A stretch of DNA of 64,000 bases from Trema orientale (lineage: Eukaryota; Streptophyta; Magnoliopsida; Rosales; Cannabaceae), in assembly GCA_002914845.1 (NCBI GenBank), contig JXTC01000195.1:301161-365160 (forward strand), written 5' to 3'. The notes beneath the pieces were generated by a model. It searched no databases and was not told the origin of the DNA. It saw only the letters and a list, made by a program, of their open reading frames with translations. A program made the translations under genes and the position numbers. Numbering within the stretch: the first letter of the stretch is position 1; every line of letters begins with the position of its first letter. Shown piece by piece: positions 1 to 12,844 of the stretch.

Positions 1-3000
1 TTGTTTTACTTCAATTTTTATTCAAAATTTTCGTCTTTTCTTATTTTTTTTCTTTGATCATTATGTGCATTGGACGAATTTAGGTAAGTCAAGAATAAAA
101 GTTTCATGAATGTGGCTCTAATTATAGATTTTGTATTTATATTTGAATGGAAGGTTGTTTAAGTTGAAAAATTAATTAATATGATTCTGTATTTACATTT
201 TATTAGTAATATGAAGTTTTAAATTTTTTTAATTATTATATTTTAAAAAAATTGGCTTTTTTGGCCCCATTAGAAAGATGTTCTGACTCGGCGGAGCATT
301 AAGGGCAATGTCTAATAAGATGGGTTTGCATAATTATTTTTTTAAAATTACATAAAAATATTTTATTTTTCTGAAGAATCCAAGGGCGGGCCTTTTACCT
401 TAGTGGCTCCGCCACGGATTAGAGTTGAAAGTGGGAAGCATTTGCTTTTTCCTCATCAATGACAATGAACTTGGGTGGGATAATAGAATAATTCATAGAT
501 CAACCAAATTTTCCTAGAATCACTACTGAAGACTTTGCTTTGTTTTAAAAGAAAACACACACACCAAAAAAAAAAAAATGAAAAAGAAAAAGAAAGAAAG
601 TTCATTATGTTCAGATGACCATTGTCATCGTAAGGATTGTAGCATCTACAATAGAAATGTTATAACCTATGTTACTAATGCTAAATTTTAGCATTTAAAA
701 AAAAAAAAAAAAAAAGGATCTCTAGTAGAATGTCATAATATAATTTTTAGCAGGTTCTATTTATTGTGTTAATATAACACAAAGAATAACTCATGCCAAA
801 ATTTAGTATGTATTAAAATTTACCATATTGCCATTATATTATGTATCAATTTTTACAATTTTTCCATCAATATGTATTGGAATTTATAATATTGCATTAT
901 AGCATGTGTTAAAATTTATGATATTGTCATTACTTAAATTTAAAATATAAATATGCATGTATAAATTTTGTAATGTGGCCAACTTTGATACATGTATACA
1001 TTTTTTAATTTTTTTAAAAAATATTATTTACAATTTCATCCAAACGAAATTTATTTTCATTAAATATTATTTAGAATTTTATCTAAGTTAAATTTGTATA
1101 TTTTTATAAGTTAGCTCTCATTCGCTACTTTGCTACTCACATATTTAATAACAAAAATATCTTTTACTTTTATTTTCTAAAGTAAAAGTCTAAGAAGATT
1201 TTCCTAGAAAAGGTAATTGGTCAACGCTACATTAAAAAAGTCTTCTAATTTAAAAAAAAAAAAATATTATGACAATCATCTAAACACTCTCAAAAATAAT
1301 TTTTAAGCCCGAAAAGATTTTTAGAAGTCATGCCAAATATGCCCAAAAAATGGAAGATCAATCATAAGTGAGTGCAAAGGGTAAAAATTATTTACACGTG
1401 ACAGGCGAAATAGAATTTTAATGATTATTATTTAAATGTTAAAACAATATGAGTTCATAGTAGAAAAAACATTTGTTTTATAAAACTATTGTCTAAACAT
1501 AAAATAACATTACTTTTAGCATGTATGCATTGGAGTAAAGCTAAAAAAAAAATGGCCTAAGTAGGAATTGAACTCCTCTCCTTTCACACACTCACACACT
1601 TTAATACTACTAAAATGTGTTCTAAATTTTTTTAGCTTCTACTTTGCACTAGCATGAATCAGTCATTTTTCTTTTTCTTTGCGCACAATATATTACTTAA
1701 AATAAATGGATTTTCATGAAGACAAATTTTTTCGACTATACAACCTCTTTGTGATCTTAAATGTGATTAATCAAATATATTTTTACAATGTAAGATACAA
1801 CTTAAATTCCTCAAAATTTTAGATTATTGTTTAAATGGTATACGCGTATACAACCTCAAATAGTCTAATATACAAAAAGGTATCGGGGTCTGGTTTTCAA
1901 TCTAACTTCCAGAATATACTTAAAAAGAGAGCACCAATTAGTCAGTTCTCTAATTCAACTTGCTTCTCGATTGAACATACGGCTTGAGAAGGGTATTATA
2001 TTTCGGAACCTTGACATTTCCTTCGATTCTTTTTTTTTTTCGAAAGCTTGGAACCTTCAAATTTAACATTGAAGATACAACTCGCTTCTCCTAGGCGTTG
2101 GAGTTTAAGGATTGTCCCATGTTACAAATATTTGATAAGGCATTGCACAATTATCCAAACTTTACTAATGTATCGGAGCGCCGAACGATATTAAAACATT
2201 TTGTTAGCATTTTTCCTATTCTTTAATTGTAAGGATTTTGGTGTAGTGGGATTCCAACAGTAACTCTTAATTAATGGATTGAAGAACGTTTGTTTTTTTT
2301 TTTCTTTTTTCTTTTCATCTATGTTTAGTTTGATAATCATAATTTCCTTCTCTGTTCAAATCATGAGTCTTACAGATAAAAACATTATTGGGGTAAATTA
2401 TGCATGTTTGATATAGTCTTTTCTCTCCTTGTTACGCTGGAACACTCGAAAGGTTTTTGCTTTTCTGTTCTGTTCCGCTCCTTGTGTTTTTTCTTTGGAT
2501 TCTAGTTGTCCTGTTTATTGAAATCTTTCTTAACAGGAGAATAAGACAGAATGTTTTGGGAAAATGCAAAACTTTACTCTCTTATATATGTAGAAATATA
2601 TCATTATCATCACTTTATTAATTTCCAAATGTAAAAGACAGGACCTTACTCTATTTTAATGAAGTACTTAGGATCGTAGTCCACAAGAATTGAACAATGC
2701 GTAGCATTAAACCATTTGTACCTTTGTCTTTGAATAAACAGCTTCTTAACCCAGCCAAACCAGCTCCCTTCTTTGCCATTCGAGAACTATATGGAGCCAT
2801 TTGTATTTCGAAAAGGGTAACTAATATTTATGATTATTCGGATAATTAGACTATAATTCAGGTCTTATCTAATAAGTATTTGACTACAATTGGATTTCTT
2901 AAAGATAATATTCGTTTAATTATTTATAAATTAACCAATTTTTTTCATTTTTGCAGATTTAAAATCACAAATAGTCACATTCAATAAATTCAATTATAGA

Positions 3001-3377
3001 TATTTGGCTCTACACCATCCTCTATCTTTTGTTCAATTCCCATAATTAATACTCTCTACACATGAACAAATTAATAGAGAGAGAAATTAACATGTCTTAT
3101 TATTTTCCTGACAAAAAAAAAAAAAAAAAGAGATGCTTTATATATCATGATCAATCGACTACTAACATCCTCTCTCTTTATTTGGCCTATATTACTGAAG
3201 CCCATCAAATGAAAATAATAATGATTCCAGAAAGCATCAATTCTGGGTACTTATCAAACCAAAGGAAGTTCTTCAAGAACAAGAAATATCTCAAATTAGA
3301 AACATAGAGATACGAAACCAGATTGTGCAGTAGTTCACAAAACCAAATATTAAAGGTGGTCAAAGCTAGTTGAAAAA
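1..3377. other. AT-rich intergenic DNA, 5' part of duplicated segment A
   Basis: No gene is supported here; the reading frames are short and low in complexity. Parts of it align by eye with the DNA before the second receptor locus: about 370-650 with 15700-15930, 1646-1902 with 16400-16650, and 2560-2720 with 19370-19520. This marks it as one copy of a segmental duplication. Poly-A/T runs and short satellites are frequent. Confidence 0.6.
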
Positions 3378-6033
3378 TCACCATTGAACATCAGTGGTAC
3401 CCGTCTCACTGTCAGCATCCAGAAGTCTTTCAGGGATCATGAGCTCCCCTAGTGAAAAATCACTAAAATACTTTGTTAACAGTCCTTTCCGAGCAAGAAG
3501 ATGCTGAGAGACCTGCTTCATTGATGGTCGAAACGATGGTTTGGCATTTATGCATGCAAAGGCGAGTGAGGCAACAAGAACAACATCACGTGCAACAAGG
3601 ACGTTTCTCGGTGGTGACAAGCGTTGGTCCAATATCTCACTCAACAACATGTTTTGAGCTGACAATGAAGACGACGACGACGATAATAACAATGAGAGCA
3701 GTTCTCTTGGATGCTTGCCCATTAAAGTTTCTAGTGCCACTACACCAAAGCTAAAAACATCACATTTTTCACTCAAAGCCATGGTATAGGCAAGTTCTGT
3801 AACATTGACAATAATTTCACGTGTTAGATGAAGTAAATATTTTTTTCCCCCCCTAATTTTCTGCTCCAAAATTATCCGACATGTACGTTACTACTAAAGC
3901 TTTTTAAATTAAACAATGAAATAGAGAAGGAACGAACTTACCTGGAGCAATATATCCGTTTGTACCAGCACGTATGGTGTGATTGGAAGAATCAGGATAG
4001 ATTTGTCTAGCAATGCCGAAGTCAGATATAAAAGCCTCTAATTCTGAGTTCAGTAGAATGTTGCTTGTTGTTACATCTCGATGAACAATAGGAGGAGTGC
4101 AATCATGATGCATGTAAGATAATGCATGAGCAACGCTTTTGATGACGTTAACCCTCTTGCTCCAATCCAATTCCACAGCCTCCGCATCATTGCGCAAGGC
4201 ACAAAATAAGCTTCCTCTTTCCATGTATTCATAAATCAAAAACATGCATCTTTTATGCATACAGAATCCATAAAGTCTTATAATGTTCCTGTGACGTATT
4301 TCCGTCAAAGTTTTCACCTCATTTGTAAAACTTTTCACAGAAGTTAGCTCCTCGGCCTCATAACCGTGAAGTTTCTTGAGGGCAACTACTTTATCGTTAG
4401 GTAGTTGTACTCTGTAAACGCTACCATAACCGCCTGTTCCGATGCAATACCTGATGTCAAAGTCCTCTGTTGCTTTTATGATATCTTCAAACGCGATATT
4501 TCCATCATAATTCCATATTGAAAGTATATCTCCATTCTTTGTTGCAGTGTTATCATGTTGGACTCTTCTCTTTCGAAGATGAAATACACGGAGCAACAAA
4601 AGCCCAATGAAAAAGAAGCCAAGGAATATTGAGATGGGAAGAATGATTCTCATAATTTTGGCTATTCCCTTACAGGGATTATGTTTGGAGCAACGAGGGA
4701 ATACATTTACGAATATGTCATTGTCACTACATAGATCCTTATTTCCCATAAATGATTCATATGAGAATCTGTTCAAAATGTCATTTTTTATTGGACCCCG
4801 AAAATAATTCCTTGAAAGATTTAAGGCGGTTAACTTTTTAAAGTTGACAAGTTGAGATGGTATGATGCCTGACAAGTTGTTATTTGATAGGTCTAATTCA
4901 ATCAAATTTTTGAAGTTTCCTATATCTGAATCTATGGAACCATTGATGTGATTTGAGCTTAAGTGAAGATATTCAATCCTGTCTAAACCACTCAGAGATG
5001 GGAAAATTGGACCACTGAGGTTGTTAAAAGCAAGAGACAACCTCGTCAGTTCTTTCAAATTCCGAAATTCCAAGGGAATGAAACCAGTTAATTTGTTTCT
5101 TTGTAGACTCAAGAATACTAGTTTTGTCAAGTTGCCGATTTCTGGAGGGATGGGACCGGCAAATTGGTTTGAGGAAAGGATTAGAGACGTCAGATTGGTT
5201 AAATGGCCTAAAGCTTTAGGAAGGGAACCGGTGATGCTGTTGTATCTAAAAGACAAGAAACGTAATTTGTTTAGTTGAAATAGAGTGGAGGGGAGTGGTC
5301 CCGTGAGGTTGTTTTCACGGAGAGCGAGACGTTCCAAATTCTTTAAATTTCCTATTCCTGCGGGAATGGAACCGTTAATGTAATTATAGGACATATGGAG
5401 ATGCATTAAATTGGTGAGGTTTAAAAATGAAAGAGGGATTGGACCTTGGAAGTGGTTGGAGCTCATGTATAAGAAAACAAGACTCTTCCAATTACTGCCC
5501 AACCCTTGAGGAATGAAGCCGCTCAATCGGTTGAAGGAAAGACCAAGCTCCACCAACTGGGAAAGGTTGGCCAGTGAAAGAGGTAACTGACCTGTAAGAT
5601 AATTCCAGGAGAGGTCGAGGTAGGTGAGCTTCGAAAGAGCACCTATATGCTCTGGAATGATCCCCACGAGTCGGCTATGGTGCATACTCAGACGGAGTAA
5701 ATCAGGCACGCAAGAGAAGTTGAGTTTGGCGAGTGTTCTATTTGGCACTACATTCCTGTCAGAGCTATACTCTTTAAGATTGGACAGCTTAATCTCAGTA
5801 ATGTGAGCTGCATGGTCGCAAGTGATACCGGGCCATGTGCAGTAGCTTGAGTTGTAGACGTACTCGCCATTCCACCACCCACTTTGTTGCAGACACCGCA
5901 GTACGTGTGCGTCTTGAAGATCACCTATAAATACGTTTGGTAATACAGCTGATATTGAATCGTAATGAGAAGCTTTTACTAGGACAATCCATAAAGTAAC
6001 AAGCATGGAAATAATGGACGATATCTGCATCAC
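3378..6033 (-). CDS. LRR receptor-like kinase, MIK2-like (subfamily XII/XI type)
   Basis: This is a plasma-membrane receptor kinase predicted to perceive a peptide or cell-wall signal and phosphorylate on Ser/Thr. There are two exons, 6033-3942 and 3796-3378. The 145-bp intron 3941-3797 starts GTAAG, ends TTACAG, and splits the Glu codon of the APE motif, giving 836 residues. In order: signal peptide (about 1-22), Cys-pair LRR cap ([11 protein letters not shown]), about 13 LRRs of the NLxxLxxLxLSxNxLxGxIP type, and a membrane segment at about 464-483 ([15 protein letters not shown]). The kinase has the G-loop [10 protein letters not shown] (about 530), lysine in [13 protein letters not shown] (about 650), DFG (about 670), and APE restored by splicing. 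HRD has Thr where many kinases have Lys, which is usual in this family. The frame is intact, so it is probably functional. Assignment to the MIK2-like group rests on overall resemblance. A diverged, kinase-less paralogue lies at 19572-21131. Confidence 0.9.
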
Positions 6034-6102
6034 TATTGACTGTTAAAAGTAATTTGTGTCTGTCTATCTATCTCTCCCTACCTGTGTTTAGGAGTATACA
6101 TC

Positions 6103-6328
6103 GCGCACCCTTCTTATAATGAATTTTTTTATCATATTTTATTTGGGTATGGTGCACGGTGCACCCATCTTATAATGAATTTTTTTTTATCATATTTTAT
6201 TTGGGTATAGTGCACGGTGCACCCATCTTGTAAAGAATTTTTTTGTCATATTTTATTTGGGTGTCGTGCACGGTGCACTCATCTTCTAATGGATTGTTTT
6301 ATCATATTTTATTTTTTCACGGCACCAC
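6103..6328. repeat. Tandem repeat, unit about 57 bp, four copies
   Basis: The unit contains GTGCACGGTGCACCC followed by a T-rich stretch and ATCATATTTTATTTGGGT. GCACCC-type cores start at 6105, 6161, 6219 and 6275, spaced 56-58 bp. The array begins about 70 bp upstream of the receptor-kinase start codon, in its promoter or leader. GTGCACGGTGCAC is itself nearly palindromic. Confidence 0.8.
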
Positions 6329-6824
6329 TGTCTATGTTTTTTTTCACACTCTTGCGCTCTTTTTTTCCTTTGTTTCTTCTTATCTACTTTAATGGTCTTT
6401 CGTAACCCATATAGCGGGGGCTATTTACATTCGTTTTTTCTTTCCTAAACATTTTTCTGTCTTTTTTTTTTTTTTTTAAAGAATGAAATCTCAATTTAAT
6501 AGTAATTTGAAACGCATTTTCTGCCACGTGAGTTACATGTTCATAATAAAATAATAATAATAGAAAAAATCTCTCTCTTTCTTTCTTTATTTTATTCTTT
6601 TCTTCTTCTTCTTCATCTCCGCTGATGTTTTTATCAGTGGACCAATTGTTTAGTGAATTGGGTAACAAAGATCCTGAATATTTAGCATCATTATTATCTT
6701 TGATATTTAGGTCTCTAACCTTTAAATCTTGGCATATAAATCTCAAATCTCACAAAAATGTTATACCGTTTGTTGGAACGATTCTTACCAACTGTCAATA
6801 TAATTTTTTTAACTCGGCTTAGTC

Positions 6825-7460
6825 CTGTTCTCAAGTCCAGAAAGGGGGATCGTAGGTGGTCACCTGTAAAACTCTCCGATACTTAAATCAGATAATATCT
6901 TAGGAGCTAAAAAGATAACTAAAATAGTTAAGAAAAACTACCACACATTGAAACTAAACTACGCATATTTATATGTGCGTATATCCTAAAATTAAGTACC
7001 CAGTGGCCCTTAATTTCAAGACCGTTTACCTCCTTTTCCTCGTTGTGTGCTCCGGAAATAGGGGATTATGGATGCTGCAATTTCCTTTGATTTGATGTTG
7101 CCTGCTTACCACGATCTCCTCTAATATGCATCTACGCCGAGGCGAGATCGTGGTCATCTGTAGCTCAGTAAGGTGGTTCACCTAACACACATGGTGACCG
7201 GGATTGTGCATTAAATACTTTGTCTAAATCTAAGGTTGAGTGCCACATGGGAGGACAGAGGACCTGAAGATGCTGAGAGCTCCATACCTCATGTTGGGGG
7301 ATGGTTTAGATTCGGCCGACCCCCTCTCTCCCAGGAGGGTCTCTCTTTAAGGCAGACCTTAAATGAGGCTCTGTATTAAATCTCCCGTACTTATGACATT
7401 CATTTTCTGTCATGTGGGACTCTCGTGCCGTCTAAAGAATCCCTCTGAGAACCCTTATTA
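6825..7460. repeat. Insertion of unclassified repeat inside the MULE-like element
   Basis: This stretch is higher in GC than its surroundings and separates two pieces of the left inverted-repeat arm. It has a short local inverted repeat (CGATCTC near 7110, GAGATCGTGGTC near 7143) and a tRNA-like string TAGCTCAGTAAGG at about 7161. No coding frame is seen. The class is unknown; it could be an LTR remnant or a degraded tRNA-derived SINE. Confidence 0.35.
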
Positions 7461-7641
7461 AATTTATTCTTTATATCCTTTTGTCTCTCTGCTTTCATAG
7501 TCACGTAGCAACCATTATTAAGGTGGGCCCACACCATTGGTTCTTTGTTTCACTTCCATCCATTTATTCCGACGAAAGAGGAAAGAAAGCAGCTTAAAGA
7601 AACAAAATCCAAGTCAGTATATTCTCTATTTGAGATAAAAA

Positions 7642-7956
7642 TTAAGTTTGAAAAGAAATCATAGAAATATCAAAAAATAAAAAGAATCTGAAATCCAACA
7701 AGTTCGAAACCGTGATGGGTTTCAAAAGTCCACAGTTGTTGCTACTATTATCGAATTTTACTTTTATCCTCACAGAACATAGATTCTCGAATGGAGGTGA
7801 AGTAAGCTCAGAGTTCCTCTCTCGAAACCTTACTGCCACTGTTCGAATCGAAATGGATGTGAAACAATTATCCACACTTTCGTTATTTTGATCTGGTGGT
7901 AGAAAGGAGTAGGGATTTGGGTTTGGAAGAGATATAGAGGGTTGGGTGAGAACCAT
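7642..7956 (-). pseudogene. Gene-like fragment, 104-codon frame, unknown product
   Basis: The frame starts MVLTQPSISLPNPNPYSFLP. The first 65 or so codons have balanced codon use unlike the surrounding AT-rich DNA, and after about residue 65 the frame becomes AT-rich and uninformative. A possible GTGAGG donor falls at the change point, so this may be the first exon of a nuclear gene. It lies between the inverted arms of the element at 6661-8515, which suggests a captured fragment. I do not recognise a family, and function is unlikely. Confidence 0.3.
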
Positions 7957-8515
7957 TTTTGGGCTTGGAATCGGTAAAACCCAAAACTCAAAGACAGCGA
8001 TAATTGATGGTTAGCGCAGGTTGTCTTATTGTTTTGTTTGTTTTTTTTTTTTAATGACGTTCTTTCTCATCAAAAGGAAAAAGTGATTTTTTTTTTTTGA
8101 AAGGAAAAAGGACAAATTGATTAACATGTGGAGATTCAGATGAACTTCTCTTGTAGTTGAACCACGTGATAGTTGCCGTAATAGAGATTTTTTTTTTCTG
8201 GGTTTAATATTTGATCTTAATTGAAAATTAAAACAGAGAGAACTTATTTCCAAATTGGGTTTATCTCAAAATCAAAATGGACTGATTTGAGTTTAATTTT
8301 CCAATGAGCTGTTGAGCTTTTTTTTAATTTTATTCTTATTATCATTATTTTCTTTTTGTGTAGATCCCTCTTTTAATGGAATATTGGATGGAAGTGAAAC
8401 AAAGAACTAACAATGCTATACTTTTGTGAGATATGAGATTTAAATGCCAAAATTTAAAGGTTGGAGACCTAAATACTAAAAATGTTAAAAATTGGGGATT
8501 TTTGCTGCAATTACC

Positions 8516-9445
8516 ATGTGAACCGGTAAAACCGTAAAAAGTTTCTTCATCCCAACAATCTTTTCCAAGGAGAACTCAAAACACAGGAATATTAATATTT
8601 GTGATACTAATTATCGAGTTAATAAGTTGAAATTAAAGAATATCAAAAAGAAAAGGGGAAAAAAAAACTTATGACATGTAAATACATTTGATCTGATAAT
8701 GTTGATGTGTTAGATGTGCATAATATTTGGATTAATTTGCTGACTTAATATATTAATAAAAAAAACAGGTAAAAAATGCTAAGGGTGAGTTATCTGAATA
8801 TTACCAAAAATAAAAAATAAATATTAAGGTTTTCATTTATTACAAATGAAATTTTGTGTGTCTATTATATATTTGAAATTCCTAAATGAACACTTTCGCC
8901 AAAGTCTAAAAGTTGTATAGCCAAGTTTCCTATGGTTTTTTTTTTTTTTTTTCCCTTCACAAGCTTATATATATTTTTAAAAGAAAACAATAATACATGC
9001 AGGACTCACTACAACAGGAAAGCCACATCAGCTGGGTTAAAATTTCCATCGGGTGATTAGTAGAACACATGGTTTTTCTTTTAGAGGAAATTTCAGAATT
9101 GGCCTTTGGTACTCATTTTGCTTACTCTAAATTTGAATTGGTCGAATTTTATCCACGGATAGATAAACGTTATGCAAAAAATATTTCTAGAAAGACATTT
9201 TCAAAAATTGACAAATAATTATTACCAATATCACTTATGCCAATGAACTTGTTTTTTGTTGTGTTGTCTCCAAATAAAATATCCATTATTCTTTCTTTGT
9301 GAAGGATAAGAGTTTGTAAAGTCATCAGTTTTATTCTTAGAGTCCACACTTTCTTGCTTGTTTCTACAATAAAGACTCAAATATAGATTTTGGGTAATCA
9401 TATAAGTTTGGGTCTGTGGGGGTTAGTTATTAAATTCTTTGGTAC
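8516..9445. other. AT-rich intergenic DNA
   Basis: I see no gene or clear repeat boundary. The end nearest 9445 is where the Copia pol region would be expected, but no pol motifs are visible. Confidence 0.5.
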
Positions 9446-10669
9446 TTATTCTTGTTTGACACTAAAATATGTATTTTTATTAATAGAGCATGAAAAGCTT
9501 GTATGTCCATTTTGGTTATAATAATTACACACATACTTTGAGTCATTATTAGATGTTGCTTTGACAAAATAATTTTTGAGATACTTTTGTTTTATGAAAA
9601 GTTTGTATCCAATATCTCTTTTGTCACAAATACATCTTTGTCTACAAAGCATTAAATCAAAATTCTTCTTTCTATTAGTGAACTTGTGGAAAATATTGGT
9701 TAAATCTAAAACTTTTTCTTTTAAGGAAGCATTTTCATTTTTTAAAGATACACATATATCACAAGTCAAAATAATTTTCTTTTCTTTTGAAAATTTCTCA
9801 AGTTCTTTCGATGAAAGAGATAATTTCTTCTTACGAGCATTATTTTTCAAAACAAGTGATTTGTAGTTATCACGCAATTCATTAAAATCATCAAGTAGCA
9901 TATTGTATGATAACTCTTCTTCATCACTATCATTATCAAAATCATTAAGTTAGTCATCATTGAGTTTAAGAGATTTTACCTTACTATTGATAGCCATGAA
10001 GTACATGTTGCCAATCCCGTCTTGAATTTCTTCATTTAATTTACCGTTTTCATTATCAACATATGTGGCCTTCATTTCCTTTTCTTCTTCCCCATTTTGA
10101 TTTTTGTTCTTGATTATTATGATCTCACGTGAAATGAGAAATTTGATGAGTTCTTCTAAAGGCACATTAGTGATGTATTTCTCTTCTTGGATAGCAACTA
10201 CCTCTTTTTGATATGCTTTTGTTAAAGTTTTTAGAACTTTTGTTACCATTTTGGTATTGCTATAAGTTTTTCTAAAAGTATGAAGATCATCAGTGATGTT
10301 AGTAAATCTCATAAATATTTGAGTAATAGATTCATCACTTTTCATTTCAAATAACTCATAGTCATGCACAAGTATACTAATTTTACTTTCTTTAATTTGA
10401 TTTGTATTTTCATATGAGCTTTCAAGCATTTTTCACATTTCATGTGCACTCATAGCCATTTATATACTATTATAAATATTTACATCTATACTATATATCA
10501 AATAATTCAAAGCATATCTATTTCTAAAAAATATGATTTTGTCAAAATCATCATATTCATCTAATTCCTTTTCAACAAGTTTATCATGAAATATTTTTTT
10601 AAGAATATATGGACCATGAATAACAATATTTAATAAATCATCAGCCATAAATTTAAGAAATTTAAGCAT
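9446..10669 (-). pseudogene. Copia-type gag remnant (UBN2 domain plus zinc knuckle)
   Basis: Three minus-strand pieces at 10669-10460, 10429-9950 and 9901-9446 read as a Ty1/Copia Gag. SAHEM(stop)KMLESSYENT is the expected SAKEMWDTLE-like block with the Trp codon changed to TGA near 10430. It continues into IKESKISILVHDYELFEMK, typical of UBN2-type Gag. The C-terminal zinc knuckle reads CNYYNQNGHTSFSC, with the second Cys replaced by Tyr. Stops at about 9950 and 10430, together with the loss of pol below 9440, show a dead element. Its primer site and LTR lie just upstream on the same strand. Confidence 0.8.
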
Positions 10670-10800
10670 ATTAATTTTCTAAATATTATAGTCAATACCA
10701 TTGAAAAATGGTGGTCTAGTTGAAAATCCCTAATTTGAAAATTTTTGACAATTGTTTAGATATGTCATCTCAAGACGGTTAAGTTTTTAAAATTTAAGCA

Positions 10801-10816
10801 CCAAGCTCTGATACCA
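10801..10816 (-). other. Primer binding site, initiator tRNA-Met type
   Basis: On the minus strand this reads TGGTATCAGAGCTTGG, matching the 3' end of plant initiator tRNA-Met. It lies two bases from the LTR end (AACA) and about 130 bp upstream of the gag remnant, fixing the polarity of the element as minus. Confidence 0.85.
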
Positions 10817-10818
10817 AT

Positions 10819-12409
10819 TGTTAGCCTAAGATTGACAACCCAAGAGGGGAGTGAATTGGGTTTTAAAACATTTTTAAAAACTTTTCAACTATGTAAAACT
10901 ATACACTACTATTTTTAACTATAAAGTTAAACGAACAATAATATCAAGTATATAGTGATAATATCAAGTAAATTAAGAATGCTAAATATCAATCACAAAA
11001 TCAAATAGTTTGCAATAAAGTAAAAATGTAAGGATAGAGAAAATATAAACTCGATTTTTACAAGGATCGACAAACACGACGGTTTACTTACGTCTCAGAC
11101 CTTCGACAACTTGGTTTGAGCTTTTAACTACCGGATCAAGATTATGGCTTGACCGACCTTTATACAAACTGAGTGAATTCTTCTTAAGCTCACCCACGCC
11201 TTTATAATAGTCTTGACCCCGGCTCTATCACGTTTAATCTCGGATTATTTTGACTCAGGTGCCAATCTCACCTAGACGGATTGTTTAGACAATAGTGTCA
11301 ATTTCACCAATTCACGGGTTATTTAGACTCTGGTGATAACTTCACATATACTCGGATTGTTTAGACTTCGGTGGCAACCTCATCTAAATCGGGTTGTTTA
11401 GACTCCGGTAGCAACCTCACCTATGCATGGATTGTTTATGACTCCGGTGCCAACTTCACCTCAACTTAAATAGTTTTTCAATAGTCAAGAATGAACACAC
11501 TTAAGAACTCTCCTCTCAAAAGTAATAAATACAATTTTGGCTTAGCAGATTTGAGAACAATGCACAAATGATGTTCTAAGAATAGCTCAAGTAGATTTGA
11601 AAGTTTAAGTTGAGTAAAAGAGAGCTTTTGTACTTAGAAATTGATTAGACATTAATGTAGATTCATATTCTCTTGTTCTAAGTCGTCAAACTTAGCTCTA
11701 TTTAAAGTTATCTTCGGAAACTAGCCGTTTTCGACCGTTGGTGACTTGGTGCCAAAATTTTGATCGACCTAAAAACTAGCCATCGGAATCTGACACGCTA
11801 GTTCTGCTCTAACCGTCATTTTTAGCCGCTGTTTTGGTCGACCAACCCTGGTCGACCACAATGGGTAAGAAACCAATAAATGGTTTATTTGATCCAAACT
11901 TTGGTCGTTTTTAAAATTTTATTTTTCTAAATAATTTTAACATTAAAAAAGAACTTTTTGAGGATATTTTGGCTAGATTAAAAATAATATTTATTTTCAA
12001 GCTTCTAAAATAAAATAACTATTTTACGTTAAAATATTTTAAAAGTTATTTTGAAAGTATGAGCCAATGCAAAGAGAATTTATCTACAATGAACTAAATC
12101 AAATACAAGACTAAGTATGAAATATAACCTATCTAGACACGATCTTGTATCTTGATTGTCCATCTTCAAGTTTGATTCTAATAGGTCCATATGCATCCAT
12201 CTTCAAGCTTGATTCCTTGACTAACTTGAGCTACAATTTTAAAACCATTCACTACACACTCAAGTTAAATTATTAGTACTCAATCAATATTTGTATTTTT
12301 CAAAATAAGAGTGAGTAAGATTAAAACCTTAATTTCTCAATAATAATTTTATTTTTCATCGATTTGACTAGTATTTTTCATGTAAAGCACATGATTTTCT
12401 TTTAGAACA
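10819..12409 (-). mobile_element. 5' LTR of the truncated Copia element
   Basis: The inner end is set by the PBS: on the plus strand the LTR begins TGTTAGCC. The outer end is less certain; TTAGAACA at 12402-12409 would give matching TGTT/AACA termini and a length near 1.6 kb. It contains a 37-bp minisatellite and a GC-richer block with GGTCGACC strings at about 11830-11860. No partner LTR is visible. Confidence 0.6.
11241..11465. repeat. Minisatellite of about 37 bp, six copies, inside the LTR
   Basis: Units begin CGGATTGTTTAGACTCCGGT or close variants at 11241, 11277, 11315, 11353, 11390 and 11428, spaced 36-38 bp. Each is followed by a GCCAACTTCACCT-like half. Confidence 0.8.
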
Positions 12410-12844
12410 ATGCTATATGACACCAGTAATATTCAATACCATATAAAGTGTAATTCTGTAACTGAGTGATTATAATTAATATATTGTACCTCACGTGGGT
12501 TCCATATGGAGTATTATAATCAGTTACGAATAGATATTTTTGACTCTTTAACTTCCAACAATGTTACAATCTTTATAACTGTTTTTTTTGAAAGGGTACA
12601 ATCTTTATAACTGTTAATTGGCCGTTAATTTATTAAAGAGTCCTAATTATTTAGGACACTTGCTAGTTACATACGTGAAATAGAGTTTTTGATATAGGAC
12701 TCTTAGTAAATGATAGGAAAGTGACCAATCGTGTATGGACTCCGTAGAATTGAAACTCTTGTATCATTCTCTATATGTAAACTTTTGTGGTAGCCTTATG
12801 AGAGAGTGAGGCTGAAGAGACTAGAGAGAATGAGGAATAATGTA
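12410..12844. other. Intergenic DNA
   Basis: No gene is seen. A short direct repeat, TACAATCTTTATAACTGTT, occurs at about 12565 and 12597. Confidence 0.5.

Larger units (their letters stand above)
6661..8515. mobile_element. MULE-like inverted-repeat element carrying gene-like DNA
   Basis: The left end (6661-6772, with TATTTAGGTCTCTAACC) recurs inverted at the right end (about 8395-8515, TATTTAGGTCTCCAACC in reverse complement). The outermost bases GGTAA match in both arms. A further piece of the left arm (about 7535-7570, GGTTCTTTGTTTCACTTCC) is also inverted at 8385-8405, so the left arm is split by a later insertion at about 6780-7530. I could not find a clean target-site duplication, so boundaries are approximate. 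Long TIRs around a coding-like insert suggest a Pack-MULE. Confidence 0.55.

Noticed and set aside
7158..7215. Possible tRNA gene (TAGCTCAGTAAGG followed by GGGATTGTGC)
   Set aside because: No acceptor stem or proper T-arm can be folded. At best it is a degraded SINE head.
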